DNA of 36,166 nucleotides from Wohlfahrtiimonas populi (GCF_002006795.1 NZ_MVDN01000006.1:25547-61712), one strand, 5' to 3'; numbered from the stretch's first letter, positions 16,192-24,761 are shown. Made by a program: numbers and translations. Notes: a model not told the origin generated them from the letters alone.

Positions 16192-16779
16192 TTAATGGCG
16201 AGTAATGTCTCTAACAATATTAGGTAACAAACGAGCTAATGCGCGATTGTAAGCTTCTACACCACCTGCTGCATCTTGCGATGCCGCTGTTTCAGTGGTG
16301 GAATAAATTTTAGAAAACACCAATTGATGCGTTGTTGAATTCACTAAACGAACCATTAAGCTCAAATCAATTGTACTTTGTCCATCCACAAAGCGTTGTT
16401 GCATTTTTTGAATTGTTGCATCAACTTTATATGGGCTTTGAATAGATGTTGGTGCCATCAATACATCTTGATAAGCATTCGATGCAATTAAGGCATCTGC
16501 TAAAGCTACTTTCATTAAGTATATTGGTGGTTCAACCCACGCACTTTTTGTGTATGCTTCAATCACATTAGCATTGCGTGTATAAGTCATATCCTTATTG
16601 GCACCTGTGCCAAATGATTTCACATCACTCACCGTAATTGAATAAGACTTCTGCTTAGCACTTGACTGAATAGATGAAATTACATCCGAGTTAAGAGTAT
16701 ATTGAGTTTTATAAGGCGCTGATCCACAACCTGCAATGAATAATAGTGAAGCTAAAACTGCTGTTAATTTTCCCATCAT
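16192..16779 (-). CDS. ABC-type transport auxiliary lipoprotein of the MCE/Mla system
   Basis: The N-terminus 'MGKLTAVLASLLFIAGCGSAP' (outline) is a lipoprotein signal with lipobox FIAGC, so the mature protein is lipid-anchored. The remainder, including 'YTLNSDV' near the start and the C-terminal 'GGVEAYNRALARLLPNIVRDI', matches the PqiC-like family of auxiliary lipoproteins of MCE transporters (PF03886). These are thought to link the inner-membrane MCE complex to the outer membrane. A longer in-frame start at 16803 exists, but AAGGAG lies just before the tandem ATG at 16779/16776, which decides the start. The AAGGAG lies inside the end of mlaD, whose stop is at 16787. No MlaC homologue is visible, so this lipoprotein may take the carrier or outer-membrane role. 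Confidence 0.85.
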   Translation of the reverse strand: MMGKLTAVLASLLFIAGCGSAPYKTQYTLNSDVISSIQSSAKQKSYSITVSDVKSFGTGANKDMTYTRNANVIEAYTKSAWVEPPIYLMKVALADALIASNAYQDVLMAPTSIQSPYKVDATIQKMQQRFVDGQSTIDLSLMVRLVNSTTHQLVFSKIYSTTETAASQDAAGGVEAYNRALARLLPNIVRDITRH

Positions 16780-16786
16780 ATTCTCC

Positions 16787-17707
16787 TTATTCACCTGGGC
16801 CACGCTTAGGTTTAGATTTACCCATAATCAATACATTAGGCTCATTATTCAATTGATTAATTAACTGAGAAGTTTGATATAAAATTGTATTCAACTCAGT
16901 AAATGTAGAATTCAAGTTTGGTATTTGTGTACGAACAGATTTGCCTAAGTTTTGGAAAACTACTGCTGTTTGATTCCATGATTCTAATGTGAGATCTGCA
17001 TTATGTAATGTGATTTGCAAGTCTTCAGATGTTTTTCTCACATTCTCTGTGATCACGCTGAATGAATCAAAGGCTTGTAAAGCTTTATCCAACTTAGGTT
17101 CAATACGATCCACCATTCCAGCAACATCTTCTGAACTTTCAGCCAAATTGCTTGTTAAGCGATCCATATTTTTTAAAATACTATTAATATGTTCGGCATT
17201 TTCTGTTGTCACAACTAGATCTAGTTTCGCTGATAAATCAGAAACAGACTTAGAAACCTCATTGAATGCAGTGTCTAAACGTTTTGCTAAAGATGCACCA
17301 TTTTTAATGCTAGGTATAGGTGTTTTATCAGTAGGCAGAACATCAGGTGAAGATGCTGTACCACCTGTTAAACTCACACCAACTAAACCTGTAATACCAC
17401 GACTTGTTAAGACTGCTTCTGTATCCTTTTTAATCGGTGTACCCTTGATGATATCCAAAGAGATAATGACATAGCGCGGATCTTTTTCATTCAGCTGGAT
17501 TTTGCGAACAATACCAACATCCACACCTTTATAATTCACAGATGAATTCACAGATAACCCTGAAACGGATTCTGTCGTGACAACTTTGTATGGCAAATAT
17601 GTCACTTTTTCTGTACCTACAGTTAGCCAAACCACCAGTGTTAATAATGCGATGGCAAATCCCACCACAAAAACACCGACAGCAGCAAAACTAAATTTAT
17701 TTTCCAT
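16787..17707 (-). CDS. mlaD: MCE-domain phospholipid-transport protein (MlaD family)
   Basis: A 306-residue protein with one N-terminal membrane helix (about residues 7-30) and a periplasmic MCE domain at about 37-115 ('SGLSVNSSVNYKGVDVGIV' and 'RGITGLVGVSLTGG'). A long helical C-terminal region rich in Ser, Asn and Leu follows (about 150-290). It is longer than E. coli MlaD (about 180 residues). The extended helical tail is like that of LetB/PqiB- or YrbD-like MCE proteins in other Proteobacteria. It should form a hexameric ring carrying lipids between membranes. Its start overlaps the end of the ATPase gene by 11 bases. The C-terminus 'PKRGPGE' carries the Shine-Dalgarno for the lipoprotein. 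Confidence 0.9.
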   Translation of the reverse strand: MENKFSFAAVGVFVVGFAIALLTLVVWLTVGTEKVTYLPYKVVTTESVSGLSVNSSVNYKGVDVGIVRKIQLNEKDPRYVIISLDIIKGTPIKKDTEAVLTSRGITGLVGVSLTGGTASSPDVLPTDKTPIPSIKNGASLAKRLDTAFNEVSKSVSDLSAKLDLVVTTENAEHINSILKNMDRLTSNLAESSEDVAGMVDRIEPKLDKALQAFDSFSVITENVRKTSEDLQITLHNADLTLESWNQTAVVFQNLGKSVRTQIPNLNSTFTELNTILYQTSQLINQLNNEPNVLIMGKSKPKRGPGE

Positions 17708-18488
17708 AAGTCTCCTCTGTCGCTCGTCCTCTTGGACCTTGAAAATAGTGTTGAATTAAAGGATGTGGATCTTTCACCAACTCGCCAATTGGCTTATAAG
17801 CTAGAATTTTTTTCTCACCCAAAAAGGCAACTTTATCAGTAATTGCCCACAATGAATCTAGATCATGTGTCACCATCATAATGGTTAATGATAAAGATTC
17901 TTTTAATTGATTCATCAGATCATCAAATTCACCAGCACCCACAGGATCTAAACCTGCTGTTGGCTCATCTAAAAACAATAGCTGAGGATCTAATGCCAAT
18001 GCTCTTGCCAATGCCGCGCGTTTAATCATACCGCCAGATAATTCTTTCGGTAACAAGTTAGCAGCATGTGGCGGTAAACCTGACAAAATAATTTTAAGTT
18101 CAGCCAACTCTTTCATTTCTGCATTGGATAATGATAAATGCTCTTTCATCGGCACCATTACATTTTCCAATACTGTCAAAGAGCTGAACAGTGCGCCACT
18201 TTGAAACAACATTCCAAAGCGTTTTCTTAAATCCATTTGTTGTTGCCCATTGATTCCCCAAACTGGTTCGCCCATCATATAGATTTGCCCAGAATGTGGT
18301 TTTAATAGCATGATGATTGCACGAAGCAACGTGGTTTTACCTGAACCTGAACCACCCACCAAAGCCACCAATTCGCCTTTTTTCACTGTCATGTTCAAAT
18401 CTTCATGCACAGAATGAGTACCAAAGCGATTATATAAATGCTCAATCTCAATTGCGATGTTGGATTTATCTGAAATAATATCTGCCAT
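17697..18488 (-). CDS. mlaF: ABC transporter ATP-binding protein, MlaF family
   Basis: The 263-residue ATPase has Walker A 'GGSGSGKTT' at 45-53, the Q-loop region 'FGMLFQSGALFSSLTV', the signature 'LSGGMIKRAALARALA' from 150, Walker B 'LLFLDEPTAGLDP' from 170, and 'VTHD' for the H-loop. The signature form LSGGM and the FQ-SGALF segment are characteristic of MlaF/MCE ATPases. It energises phospholipid movement with MlaE and MlaD, in the cytoplasm against the inner membrane. Its ATG shares a base with the end of mlaE (18488), and its end overlaps mlaD, showing tight coupling. Confidence 0.95.
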   Translation of the reverse strand: MADIISDKSNIAIEIEHLYNRFGTHSVHEDLNMTVKKGELVALVGGSGSGKTTLLRAIIMLLKPHSGQIYMMGEPVWGINGQQQMDLRKRFGMLFQSGALFSSLTVLENVMVPMKEHLSLSNAEMKELAELKIILSGLPPHAANLLPKELSGGMIKRAALARALALDPQLLFLDEPTAGLDPVGAGEFDDLMNQLKESLSLTIMMVTHDLDSLWAITDKVAFLGEKKILAYKPIGELVKDPHPLIQHYFQGPRGRATEETYGK

Positions 18489-19603
18489 TAGATCGGAACG
18501 TTCCTTGTAATAATTGAGAAAATTGCATCACAAATGATGACCAAGAAGATTGCCTGCACAACAGAAACTGTCGTTTGTTTACCAACGCTATCTGCACCAC
18601 CTTTTACTCGGAAGCCCTGATAACATCCTGTCAATGCAATGATTAATGCAAAAATTGGCGTTTTTGCTAAGCCCACAATGAGCGTATTCACTGTCATAAC
18701 TTCCGGAATACGATCCAAGAAGACAGTAAATGATACATCTAAATAATTATTCGCTAGTACCATTCCGCCAAAGATACTGCAAATATCGGCAAATACAGTC
18801 AATAATGGTAAGGCAATCACTAATGCCAAAGCTTTTGGTATGACCAATTGATCCAATGGATTAATACCAATGGTTTTCAGCGCATCCACTTCTTCATTCA
18901 CAACCATCGTACCAATCTGTGCCGCAATCGCTGAACCCGTTCGACCCGCCACAATAATGGCTGTCATCAAAGGCGCTAACTCACGTAACATGGAGATAGA
19001 AATGAGCTCAACAACGAAGATATTTGCGCCATACTGCTTTAATAAAGCACCACCTTGATAAGCGATGACGATACCAATCAAGAAATTCAATAAGCCAATG
19101 ATGAATAAAGCCTGAACGCCACCTGTTTGCACATTTGCCCACAGCGCTTTCCAGCGAATTTTCATTGGATTGGCTAGGTTCTTGCCCATGACAATAGAAA
19201 CACGGCCAATAAAATCAAAGAAGTTATAGAACTGCCCTTTCACATCATAAGCAAGTTTGCCTGCTGAAGTAAAAAATGAATCTTTAGGTGCAGGCGCTAA
19301 ATCTTCACACTTAATTTTATCTGTACGCTCAGTAATGAACTCAACTAACGTTGAAATTTCATCATGAAATTTTACGAGTTGAACTGTGCCCTGTTGCGCT
19401 TCGATTTGGCATTTGAACTTACTCATCCAATATGCGCCACTTGTATCCATAGCAACCAAAGCATCACCATTGATTTCAACTGGCTGTTTTAAATCTATAT
19501 TAGAAAAATTAACATTCGCAATAGATTTTTCAATCGCTGCAGTATTAGCAATTGTCCAATCACCTTGCAGTGTTAATTGATTTTTATCTTGCGTTAACAT
19601 CAT
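18488..19603 (-). CDS. mlaE: MlaE-family permease with fused N-terminal STAS (MlaB-like) domain
   Basis: Residues 1 to about 100 look like a STAS domain: 'LTLQGDWTIANTAAIEKSI', 'VEINGDALVAMDTSGAYWM' and 'VQLVKFHDEI'. The Asp-Thr-Ser-Gly segment is the usual STAS loop, as in MlaB. The remaining 270 residues are an MlaE permease with about five membrane helices, including 'GVQALFIIGLLNFLIGIVIAYQG' in outline, 'ISMLRELAPLMTAIIVAGRTG' in outline (the EAPLxTA-type coupling helix), 'EVDALKTIGINPLDQLVIPK' and 'GCYQGFRVKGGADSVG'. In E. coli MlaB is a separate small protein; here it is fused to the permease, a form found in many other bacteria. It starts with a 4-base overlap with the PH-domain gene. 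Confidence 0.93.
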   Translation of the reverse strand: MMLTQDKNQLTLQGDWTIANTAAIEKSIANVNFSNIDLKQPVEINGDALVAMDTSGAYWMSKFKCQIEAQQGTVQLVKFHDEISTLVEFITERTDKIKCEDLAPAPKDSFFTSAGKLAYDVKGQFYNFFDFIGRVSIVMGKNLANPMKIRWKALWANVQTGGVQALFIIGLLNFLIGIVIAYQGGALLKQYGANIFVVELISISMLRELAPLMTAIIVAGRTGSAIAAQIGTMVVNEEVDALKTIGINPLDQLVIPKALALVIALPLLTVFADICSIFGGMVLANNYLDVSFTVFLDRIPEVMTVNTLIVGLAKTPIFALIIALTGCYQGFRVKGGADSVGKQTTVSVVQAIFLVIICDAIFSIITRNVPI

Positions 19604-20220
19604 AGGCTTTCATTCTCAACAACCTGAGTTGTTAGTAATTGAGGAAAACGAATCGCAGGTAAACGAGCCGTTAATCCACCAGAAGCTTGAATGATCAAAG
19701 TACCCACTTGCAGAAAACGACTGAACAAACCTTTTTTAATGTGAAATGCATCAATGTGCATTCTTGGAAACTCCACAACTTGTGGTTTCAATAAACCTGT
19801 TTCCACTAAAACACGCATATTCGTTACTGTAATGCGTGTTGATAAAAATGTTAATGTTGCACGAATCAAACGATATAACGCATAGATAATCACAATTTGG
19901 CTCAACCATTTTCTAGGATGCAAACGCGTTTGGCTCAAAAAATCATAAATAGAATCAGGTAAATGCTCACGTAATAAACCTGAGCCTTGATGTAAATAAA
20001 ATTGTATTTGATATTTCAATGAATCGACAACTGCTGTTGGCTCATCAAATACCACTAATGAATACAGTGAAAATGAACCTTTCGATACAGCCTTCAACCA
20101 TAAATAAAAACCAAATAGCAATAACAATCCAGGTACGACAAAGATCCACCAATGGGTATATTGTTGTAATAATATTTCTTCGTTTCGTGCTAAATCTTCT
20201 TCTTTTCTACTGAATAACAT
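19600..20220 (-). CDS. Membrane protein with bacterial PH-like (YdbT/DUF304-type) domain
   Basis: A 206-residue protein with a hydrophobic segment at about 27-43 ('WWIFVVPGLLLLFGFYLWL') and a second around 105-125 ('IVIIYALYRLIRATLTFL'). Between them is a soluble part. The C-terminal third, 'ITVTNMRVLVETGLLKPQVVEFPRMHIDAFHIKKGLF' in outline, has the bPH pattern (T-N-x-R-x-x-x-x-x-G, then hydrophobic and charged strands). Such domains sit at the inner membrane in YdbS/YdbT proteins of largely unknown function. The gene overlaps mlaE by 4 bases and lies 16 bases after the thermonuclease gene. A link to phospholipid transport is inference from position only. Confidence 0.75.
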   Translation of the reverse strand: MLFSRKEEDLARNEEILLQQYTHWWIFVVPGLLLLFGFYLWLKAVSKGSFSLYSLVVFDEPTAVVDSLKYQIQFYLHQGSGLLREHLPDSIYDFLSQTRLHPRKWLSQIVIIYALYRLIRATLTFLSTRITVTNMRVLVETGLLKPQVVEFPRMHIDAFHIKKGLFSRFLQVGTLIIQASGGLTARLPAIRFPQLLTTQVVENESL

Positions 20221-20236
20221 GTCTTTTCCAATATTA

Positions 20237-20920
20237 TTATGGATTAAATCGTCGCCAACGTTCAGGGTTTTGTTGCGCGCCAGAAACTTTCCAAATACCT
20301 AAGCGCGATATTTTAGCTTTTTTCTCTGCATTTATATAGTCTTGATCTTTATTATACCGACGATATACAACAGCAGCGCCCTGTTTCACCATTTCTAAAC
20401 CCAAATCTGCATCATCAATGTATAACTTCCCAATCATTCGCTGATAACGATCTTGCTCCATGATTTGAATACGAATGGTTTTATTTTTACCAATCATTGT
20501 CTTGAGAGTTTTAGTGGCAAAATCGCCCCAATATTCCTGCCCGGTTTCAGGTGCATCCATTCCCCAAACTCTAATATAACGCAAAGTCTTTTCAGAACTT
20601 TTTAATGATTTTGGGCATCGAGCCACAATTGTATCGCCATCCACAATCCTTGATATATCACAAGTTAATTCAATAGGATAATGAGGATAAGGGGATTGAT
20701 CATAACGACTTTGTGGCTCTTCATCTAAAGAAGCAAACCAGACTAAACCAATACATAAGCCAACAATGACTAAAATATTGGTCCATCGGTTAGATTGGCG
20801 AGATTTGCCAATCCACCAACCTAAATACTTGATCAACCTCTGTTTAGAAGAGATAGCCAAATCCCCATAAAATAATGTGCATACAAATGAGCGCCATAAT
20901 GCCTGCAAACACATCATCAA
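20237..20920 (-). CDS. Thermonuclease-family (SNase-like) protein with N-terminal membrane anchor
   Basis: A 227-residue protein with a hydrophobic helix at about 47-64 ('WTNILVIVGLCIGLVWFASL') and a staphylococcal-nuclease-fold domain (about 85-220). Active-site-type segments are 'RIVDGDTIVARC', 'RYIRVWGMDAPETGQEYWG' and 'MEQDRYQRMIGKLYID', giving the Arg, Glu and Arg of the family. It should cleave DNA or RNA in a Ca2+-dependent way outside the cytoplasm, anchored in the inner membrane. The ATG run at 20920 implies a 77-base overlap with pgpA. No later ATG fits before the helix, though a TTG at about residue 29 is possible. The true start is therefore uncertain. The product is likely periplasmic. 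Confidence 0.82.
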   Translation of the reverse strand: MMMCLQALWRSFVCTLFYGDLAISSKQRLIKYLGWWIGKSRQSNRWTNILVIVGLCIGLVWFASLDEEPQSRYDQSPYPHYPIELTCDISRIVDGDTIVARCPKSLKSSEKTLRYIRVWGMDAPETGQEYWGDFATKTLKTMIGKNKTIRIQIMEQDRYQRMIGKLYIDDADLGLEMVKQGAAVVYRRYNKDQDYINAEKKAKISRLGIWKVSGAQQNPERWRRFNP

Positions 20921-21344
20921 TCATAATGCCAAATCCGCCTTTAACTTTTTGATCAATGACTTTTATCGGCCATGGTTTAATCACATCAAAGATTCTAAAT
21001 AAGATAAATCCTAATAAGATATTTATCCATGAAAATGGCACAAGGAACATGGTAATGAAAAAGCCAACAAACTCATCAATCACAATCCCGCCATGATCAT
21101 GCACACCTAATTCTTGGCTCGCTTTCTCGCTCACATACCAACCCAATAGAAAAATGGCTATAACAGCGATTGCATAGGGAATCGGCGATAAAAAGCTCAA
21201 AAGCATCCAAACAGGAATGGATGCAACTGTGCCAAATGTCCCAGGTGCAACGGGCGCACAACCTGAGCCAAAACCTGATGCAAAAAATTGCATTGGCGTT
21301 TTGATGGTAATCTTCACATTGTGATCATGTTTATCTTTCATCAT
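20844..21344 (-). CDS. pgpA: Phosphatidylglycerophosphatase A
   Basis: PgpA removes phosphate from phosphatidylglycerophosphate to make phosphatidylglycerol at the inner membrane. The 166-residue length and membrane-helix pattern fit. Conserved segments are '[22 protein letters not shown]' in outline, '[17 protein letters not shown]', '[21 protein letters not shown]' in outline and '[11 protein letters not shown]'. The acidic 'IDEF' and 'DD' residues are the likely metal site. The start shares an ATGA overlap with the end of orn (21341-21344). Being in the same operon as an MCE lipid transporter makes biological sense because both handle phospholipids. The 77-base overlap with the nuclease gene is discussed in the findings. 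Confidence 0.95.
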   Translation of the reverse strand: MMKDKHDHNVKITIKTPMQFFASGFGSGCAPVAPGTFGTVASIPVWMLLSFLSPIPYAIAVIAIFLLGWYVSEKASQELGVHDHGGIVIDEFVGFFITMFLVPFSWINILLGFILFRIFDVIKPWPIKVIDQKVKGGFGIMIDDVFAGIMALICMHIILWGFGYLF

Positions 21345-21880
21345 TCAATATAGTGCTCACGATAAAATTTCAATTCACCAATGGATTCACGAATATCATC
21401 CAAAGCTTGATGTGTATTTTGTTTTGCGTATGTTTCACCTTCAGGATACCAGCGCTTAATCATCTCTTTAAACGAACTCACATCCACATTGCGATAATGT
21501 AAATAATTATCCACCAATGGCATATATTTCTTTAAGAAACGACGATCTGTGCCAATACTATTGCCACATAATGGAGAGCTCTTTTCAATGACCCACTGTG
21601 ATAAAAACTCAAACGTCATTTGCTCTGCTTTTTCTAAATCAATTGCGCTTGCTTTCACTCGATCGATTAAGCCAGATTGACCATGAGTATTTTGATTCCA
21701 ATCATCCATTAAATCTAACACAGCTTGAGATTGATGAATTGCGATCACTGGACCTTCTGCCACAATATTCAGATCACTATCTGTCACGATGGAAGCAATC
21801 TCAATGATATGATCACGCGTTTCATCCAATCCTGTCATTTCTAAATCGATCCAGAACAAATAACGATCACTTGCTTGCAT
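21341..21880 (-). CDS. orn: Oligoribonuclease
   Basis: Orn degrades RNA dinucleotides and very short oligonucleotides to mononucleotides in the cytoplasm. This 179-residue protein carries the DEDDh exonuclease residues: '[11 protein letters not shown]' (Asp and Glu of motif I), '[14 protein letters not shown]' (Asp of motif II), and '[15 protein letters not shown]' (His and Asp of motif III). It heads the tightly packed operon orn-pgpA-nuclease-PH protein-mlaE-mlaF-mlaD-lipoprotein. Upstream lies the sodC terminator at 21905-21927, so its promoter must be in the 75 bases before 21880 or transcription reads through from sodC. Confidence 0.97.
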   Translation of the reverse strand: MQASDRYLFWIDLEMTGLDETRDHIIEIASIVTDSDLNIVAEGPVIAIHQSQAVLDLMDDWNQNTHGQSGLIDRVKASAIDLEKAEQMTFEFLSQWVIEKSSPLCGNSIGTDRRFLKKYMPLVDNYLHYRNVDVSSFKEMIKRWYPEGETYAKQNTHQALDDIRESIGELKFYREHYIE

Positions 21881-21904
21881 GCTAAATTACCTTATAAAAA
21901 CAAA

Positions 21905-21927
21905 GGGACATTCTATCACGATGCCCC
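21905..21927 (-). terminator. Rho-independent terminator of sodC
   Basis: On the minus strand GGGGCAT pairs with ATGTCCC (one G-T pair) around a 9-base loop, and is followed by TTTGTTTTTATAA. Placed 29 bases after the sodC stop, it is a good intrinsic terminator. Confidence 0.75.
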
Positions 21928-21955
21928 TCTATTTGTATTTCACTGATTTTGATTG

Positions 21956-22483
21956 TTATTTAGGAATCACACCACAAGCCATTCTTGCACCACCGCCGCC
22001 TAATGGCGCGGGATCATCAGAGAAATTGTCACCATGAACATGCACCATAATGGCACGATCTTTAATATCGGCTACAGACTTAATGCGTGGTGCCAATACC
22101 GCTGTAGTCGCTGTACCATCTGCCACAACATGCAAAGGTGGCAAATCACCTAAATGACCATCTCCCCAAGGTGCACCATGTTTTTTTGTATCAGCAGGAT
22201 CGAAATGACCACCCGCTGCTAATGCAGGTCCTTTAGTGCCATCTGCCGCTGTATTACCACAACTTGGATTAGCATGCACATGAAAACCATGCACACCTGC
22301 GGTTAAACCACTCAAGTTTGGTGTCAATACCACACCATATTCTGTCTCTTGTAATTCAACTGTACCAATTTTTTCAGCCACACCATCAGCCGTCACAATA
22401 TTCATATCAACAGTCACAGTTTCAGCCCATGAGTATGATGCGAACAAGGTTGATAAAGACAATGCTAAAACGATTTTTTTCAT
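21956..22483 (-). CDS. sodC: Cu,Zn superoxide dismutase, periplasmic
   Basis: SodC dismutates superoxide in the periplasm. The N-terminus 'MKKIVLALSLSTLFASYSWA' is a Sec signal peptide with likely cleavage after SWA. The metal ligands are in place: 'GFHVHANPSCG' (two Cu His and the disulfide Cys), 'GGHFDPADTKKHGAPWGDGH' with the Zn and bridging His and 'HLGDLPPLHV', then 'RAIMVHVHGDNFSDDPAPLG' with the last Cu His, and 'ARMACGVI' with the second Cys. This is the bacterial dimeric type. A longer start at 22528 would place non-signal sequence in front. AGGA upstream of ATG 22483 supports the shorter form. It is monocistronic, with a terminator after it. Confidence 0.96.
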   Translation of the reverse strand: MKKIVLALSLSTLFASYSWAETVTVDMNIVTADGVAEKIGTVELQETEYGVVLTPNLSGLTAGVHGFHVHANPSCGNTAADGTKGPALAAGGHFDPADTKKHGAPWGDGHLGDLPPLHVVADGTATTAVLAPRIKSVADIKDRAIMVHVHGDNFSDDPAPLGGGGARMACGVIPK

Positions 22484-22568
22484 GTTAACCATCCTTTTAT
22501 AATTGATGTTTAAGAAATAATTTTGCACAACTTCTTTACAGTAACATTAAATCATTCAGTGTACGAAT

Positions 22569-23177
22569 TTATACATGATGCTTTTTTAAAATTTCCATCA
22601 CCTCTTCAGAAGAGTTGACGATATAAACCCAATCAAACGTATCCACACTGATCAGCTTTTGATCCATCAATGATGTTTTAAACCACGCAAACAATTGTGC
22701 CCAGAAATCATTGTCAAACAAAATCACGGGTGAACGTTTTAGTTTACCCGTTTGAATCAATGTTAACACTTCAAACAATTCATCTAGTGTCCCAAAACCA
22801 CCCGGCATGCAGATGAATGCGGATGAATAATTAAAAAATGTGAGCTTTCTTGGAATAAACTGCGAAAATTTTAAAGATTTTGTTTGATAAGGATTGGGAT
22901 GCTGTTCTCGCGGTAAAACAATATTTAGCCCAACTGATTCTGCTTTACCTTGTATTGCCCCTTGATTAGCCGCCGCCATAATGCCAGGCCCACCCCCAGA
23001 AATGATTACAAAACCTGCTTCTGCAATTTTTTGAGCAACTTCGACTGTTGCCTGATAATAATCATTATCCTCAGGAATTCTTGCTGAACCAAAAATTGTC
23101 ACAGCAGTTCCTAAATCATGTAATGTCTCTTTTGCTTGTTTTAATTCATGATCAATTTGATTCGCATCCCACAACAT
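22569..23177 (-). CDS. LOG-family protein (TIGR00730 Rossmann fold)
   Basis: A 202-residue protein with the two LOG motifs: 'SGGGPGIMAAANQGA' at 60-74 and 'MPGGFGTLDELFEVLTLIQTG' from 124 (PGGxGTxxE). Family enzymes hydrolyse nucleotide 5'-monophosphates at the N-glycosidic bond (cytokinin-activating LOG, or PpnN-like nucleotide 5'-monophosphate nucleosidase). In bacteria the actual substrate is often unclear. It is divergent from ubiD with a 111-base shared intergenic region holding a symmetric pair of extended -10 promoters. The RBS-like GAGG lies just before ATG 23177. Confidence 0.9.
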   Translation of the reverse strand: MLWDANQIDHELKQAKETLHDLGTAVTIFGSARIPEDNDYYQATVEVAQKIAEAGFVIISGGGPGIMAAANQGAIQGKAESVGLNIVLPREQHPNPYQTKSLKFSQFIPRKLTFFNYSSAFICMPGGFGTLDELFEVLTLIQTGKLKRSPVILFDNDFWAQLFAWFKTSLMDQKLISVDTFDWVYIVNSSEEVMEILKKHHV

Positions 23178-23226
23178 AGCATCCTCTTTTGCTTTTAAAT
23201 ATCATCATTCTTCGTGTCAGTCGGGA

Positions 23227-23260
23227 ATTATAACAGAAGCATTTTTATTAATGTTATAAT
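23227..23260. promoter_or_regulatory. Symmetric divergent promoter pair for the LOG gene and ubiD
   Basis: ATTATAACA (23227-23235) and TGTTATAAT (23252-23260) are perfect inverted copies. Each is an extended -10 element (TG-n-TATAAT), one for each direction. Predicted starts are near 23220 for the LOG gene and near 23267 for ubiD. The 16 bases between them hold the upstream elements of both. Confidence 0.6.
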
Positions 23261-23288
23261 CACCTTTTTTTGAATTGGACTGATCGCC

Positions 23289-24761
23289 ATGCAATTTCAA
23301 GATTTACGAGAATTCATCGATTATTTAGAAAAAAATGGTAAATTACAGAGAATTTCCCACAAGATTGACACCAATCTTGAAATGACTGAATTTTCAGATC
23401 ATGTTTTAAGACAGCAAGGCCCTGCCCTTTTATTTGAAAACCCCAAAGATCACTCCATACCTGTTTTGACCAATCTTTTTGGCACACCTGAACGTGTTGC
23501 TTTGGCCATTGGGGAAACTGATCCTGCAAAATTACGTGAAATTGGTGAACTGTTAGCATTTTTAAAAGAGCCGAATCCGCCAGAAAGTTTGCGCGCTATG
23601 ATCAAGCAATTCCCAATCTTCAAAAAAGTATTGGCCATGAAATCAAAAGTAACAACATCACCAGCTTGCCGTGAAGTTGTGATTGAAAAAGATGATGTAG
23701 ACTTAAGCAAACTCCCCATTCAAAAATGTTGGCCATTGGATGCTGCGCCTTTAATCACTTGGGGCTTAACCATCACTAAAGGCCCGCATAAAAAACGCCA
23801 AAACATTGGCATTTATCGCCAACAAGTGATTGGTAAGAATCGCATCATTATGCGCTGGTTAGCGCATCGCGGTGGCGCATTAGACTTTCGCGAGTTTCAG
23901 TTAAAAAATCCGGGCAAACCTTTTCCTGTAGTAGTTGCGCTCGGTGCGGATCCTGCCACGATTATTGCGGCTGTTACCCCCATTCCTGATACATTATCCG
24001 AATACGCCTTTGCAGGTTTATTGCGAGGCAAGAAAACTCATGTAGCAAAATCGCTCATTTCAAATGAATTAACTGTGCCTGCTTATGCAGAAATTGTTTT
24101 AGAAGGTTATATTTATCCTGATGATATGGCGCCTGAAGGCCCTTATGGTGATCACACAGGTTACTATAATGAAGTAGATACTTTCCCTGTAATGACAGTT
24201 GAACATATTACACATCGTAAAGATCCTATTTATCATTCAACCTACACAGGCCGCCCGCCAGATGAGCCTGCAATGTTAGGCGTTGCGTTGAATGAAGTTT
24301 TTGTGCCAATCATTCAAAAACAATTCCCTGAAATCGTCGATTTCTACCTACCACCAGAAGGTTGTTCTTATCGCATGGCGGTTGTTTCTATGAAGAAACA
24401 GTATCCAGGGCATGCAAAACGCTTAATGCTAGGCGTTTGGTCATTCTTACGCCAATTCATGTACACAAAATTTGTGATCATTGTTGATGAGGATGTGAAC
24501 TGCCGAGACTGGAATGATGTAATTTGGGCAATCACCACACGCATGGATCCATCACGAGATACCGTCATGATTGACAATACGCCCATTGACTATCTCGACT
24601 TTGCATCACCAGTCTCTGGCTTAGGTTCAAAAATGGGTATGGATGCCACCAATAAATGGCCTGGCGAAACAGATCGCGAATGGGGCATTCCCATTGAAAT
24701 GGATCAAGAGGTTATCGATAAAATGAGTAAAATTCTAAAAGAGTATGGCTATGAAAGATAA
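23289..24761 (+). CDS. ubiD: 4-hydroxy-3-polyprenylbenzoate decarboxylase UbiD
   Basis: UbiD uses prenylated FMN to decarboxylate the polyprenyl-hydroxybenzoate intermediate of ubiquinone synthesis. The 490 residues match the family length. Conserved parts are '[15 protein letters not shown]', '[32 protein letters not shown]' in outline (cofactor-binding Arg and His), '[24 protein letters not shown]' in outline (active-site Glu), and '[21 protein letters not shown]' in outline. The start at 23289 is first after the divergent promoter. The UbiX flavin prenyltransferase is not in the window. Its end overlaps gmhA, so the two are translationally coupled. Confidence 0.97.
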   Translation: MQFQDLREFIDYLEKNGKLQRISHKIDTNLEMTEFSDHVLRQQGPALLFENPKDHSIPVLTNLFGTPERVALAIGETDPAKLREIGELLAFLKEPNPPESLRAMIKQFPIFKKVLAMKSKVTTSPACREVVIEKDDVDLSKLPIQKCWPLDAAPLITWGLTITKGPHKKRQNIGIYRQQVIGKNRIIMRWLAHRGGALDFREFQLKNPGKPFPVVVALGADPATIIAAVTPIPDTLSEYAFAGLLRGKKTHVAKSLISNELTVPAYAEIVLEGYIYPDDMAPEGPYGDHTGYYNEVDTFPVMTVEHITHRKDPIYHSTYTGRPPDEPAMLGVALNEVFVPIIQKQFPEIVDFYLPPEGCSYRMAVVSMKKQYPGHAKRLMLGVWSFLRQFMYTKFVIIVDEDVNCRDWNDVIWAITTRMDPSRDTVMIDNTPIDYLDFASPVSGLGSKMGMDATNKWPGETDREWGIPIEMDQEVIDKMSKILKEYGYER

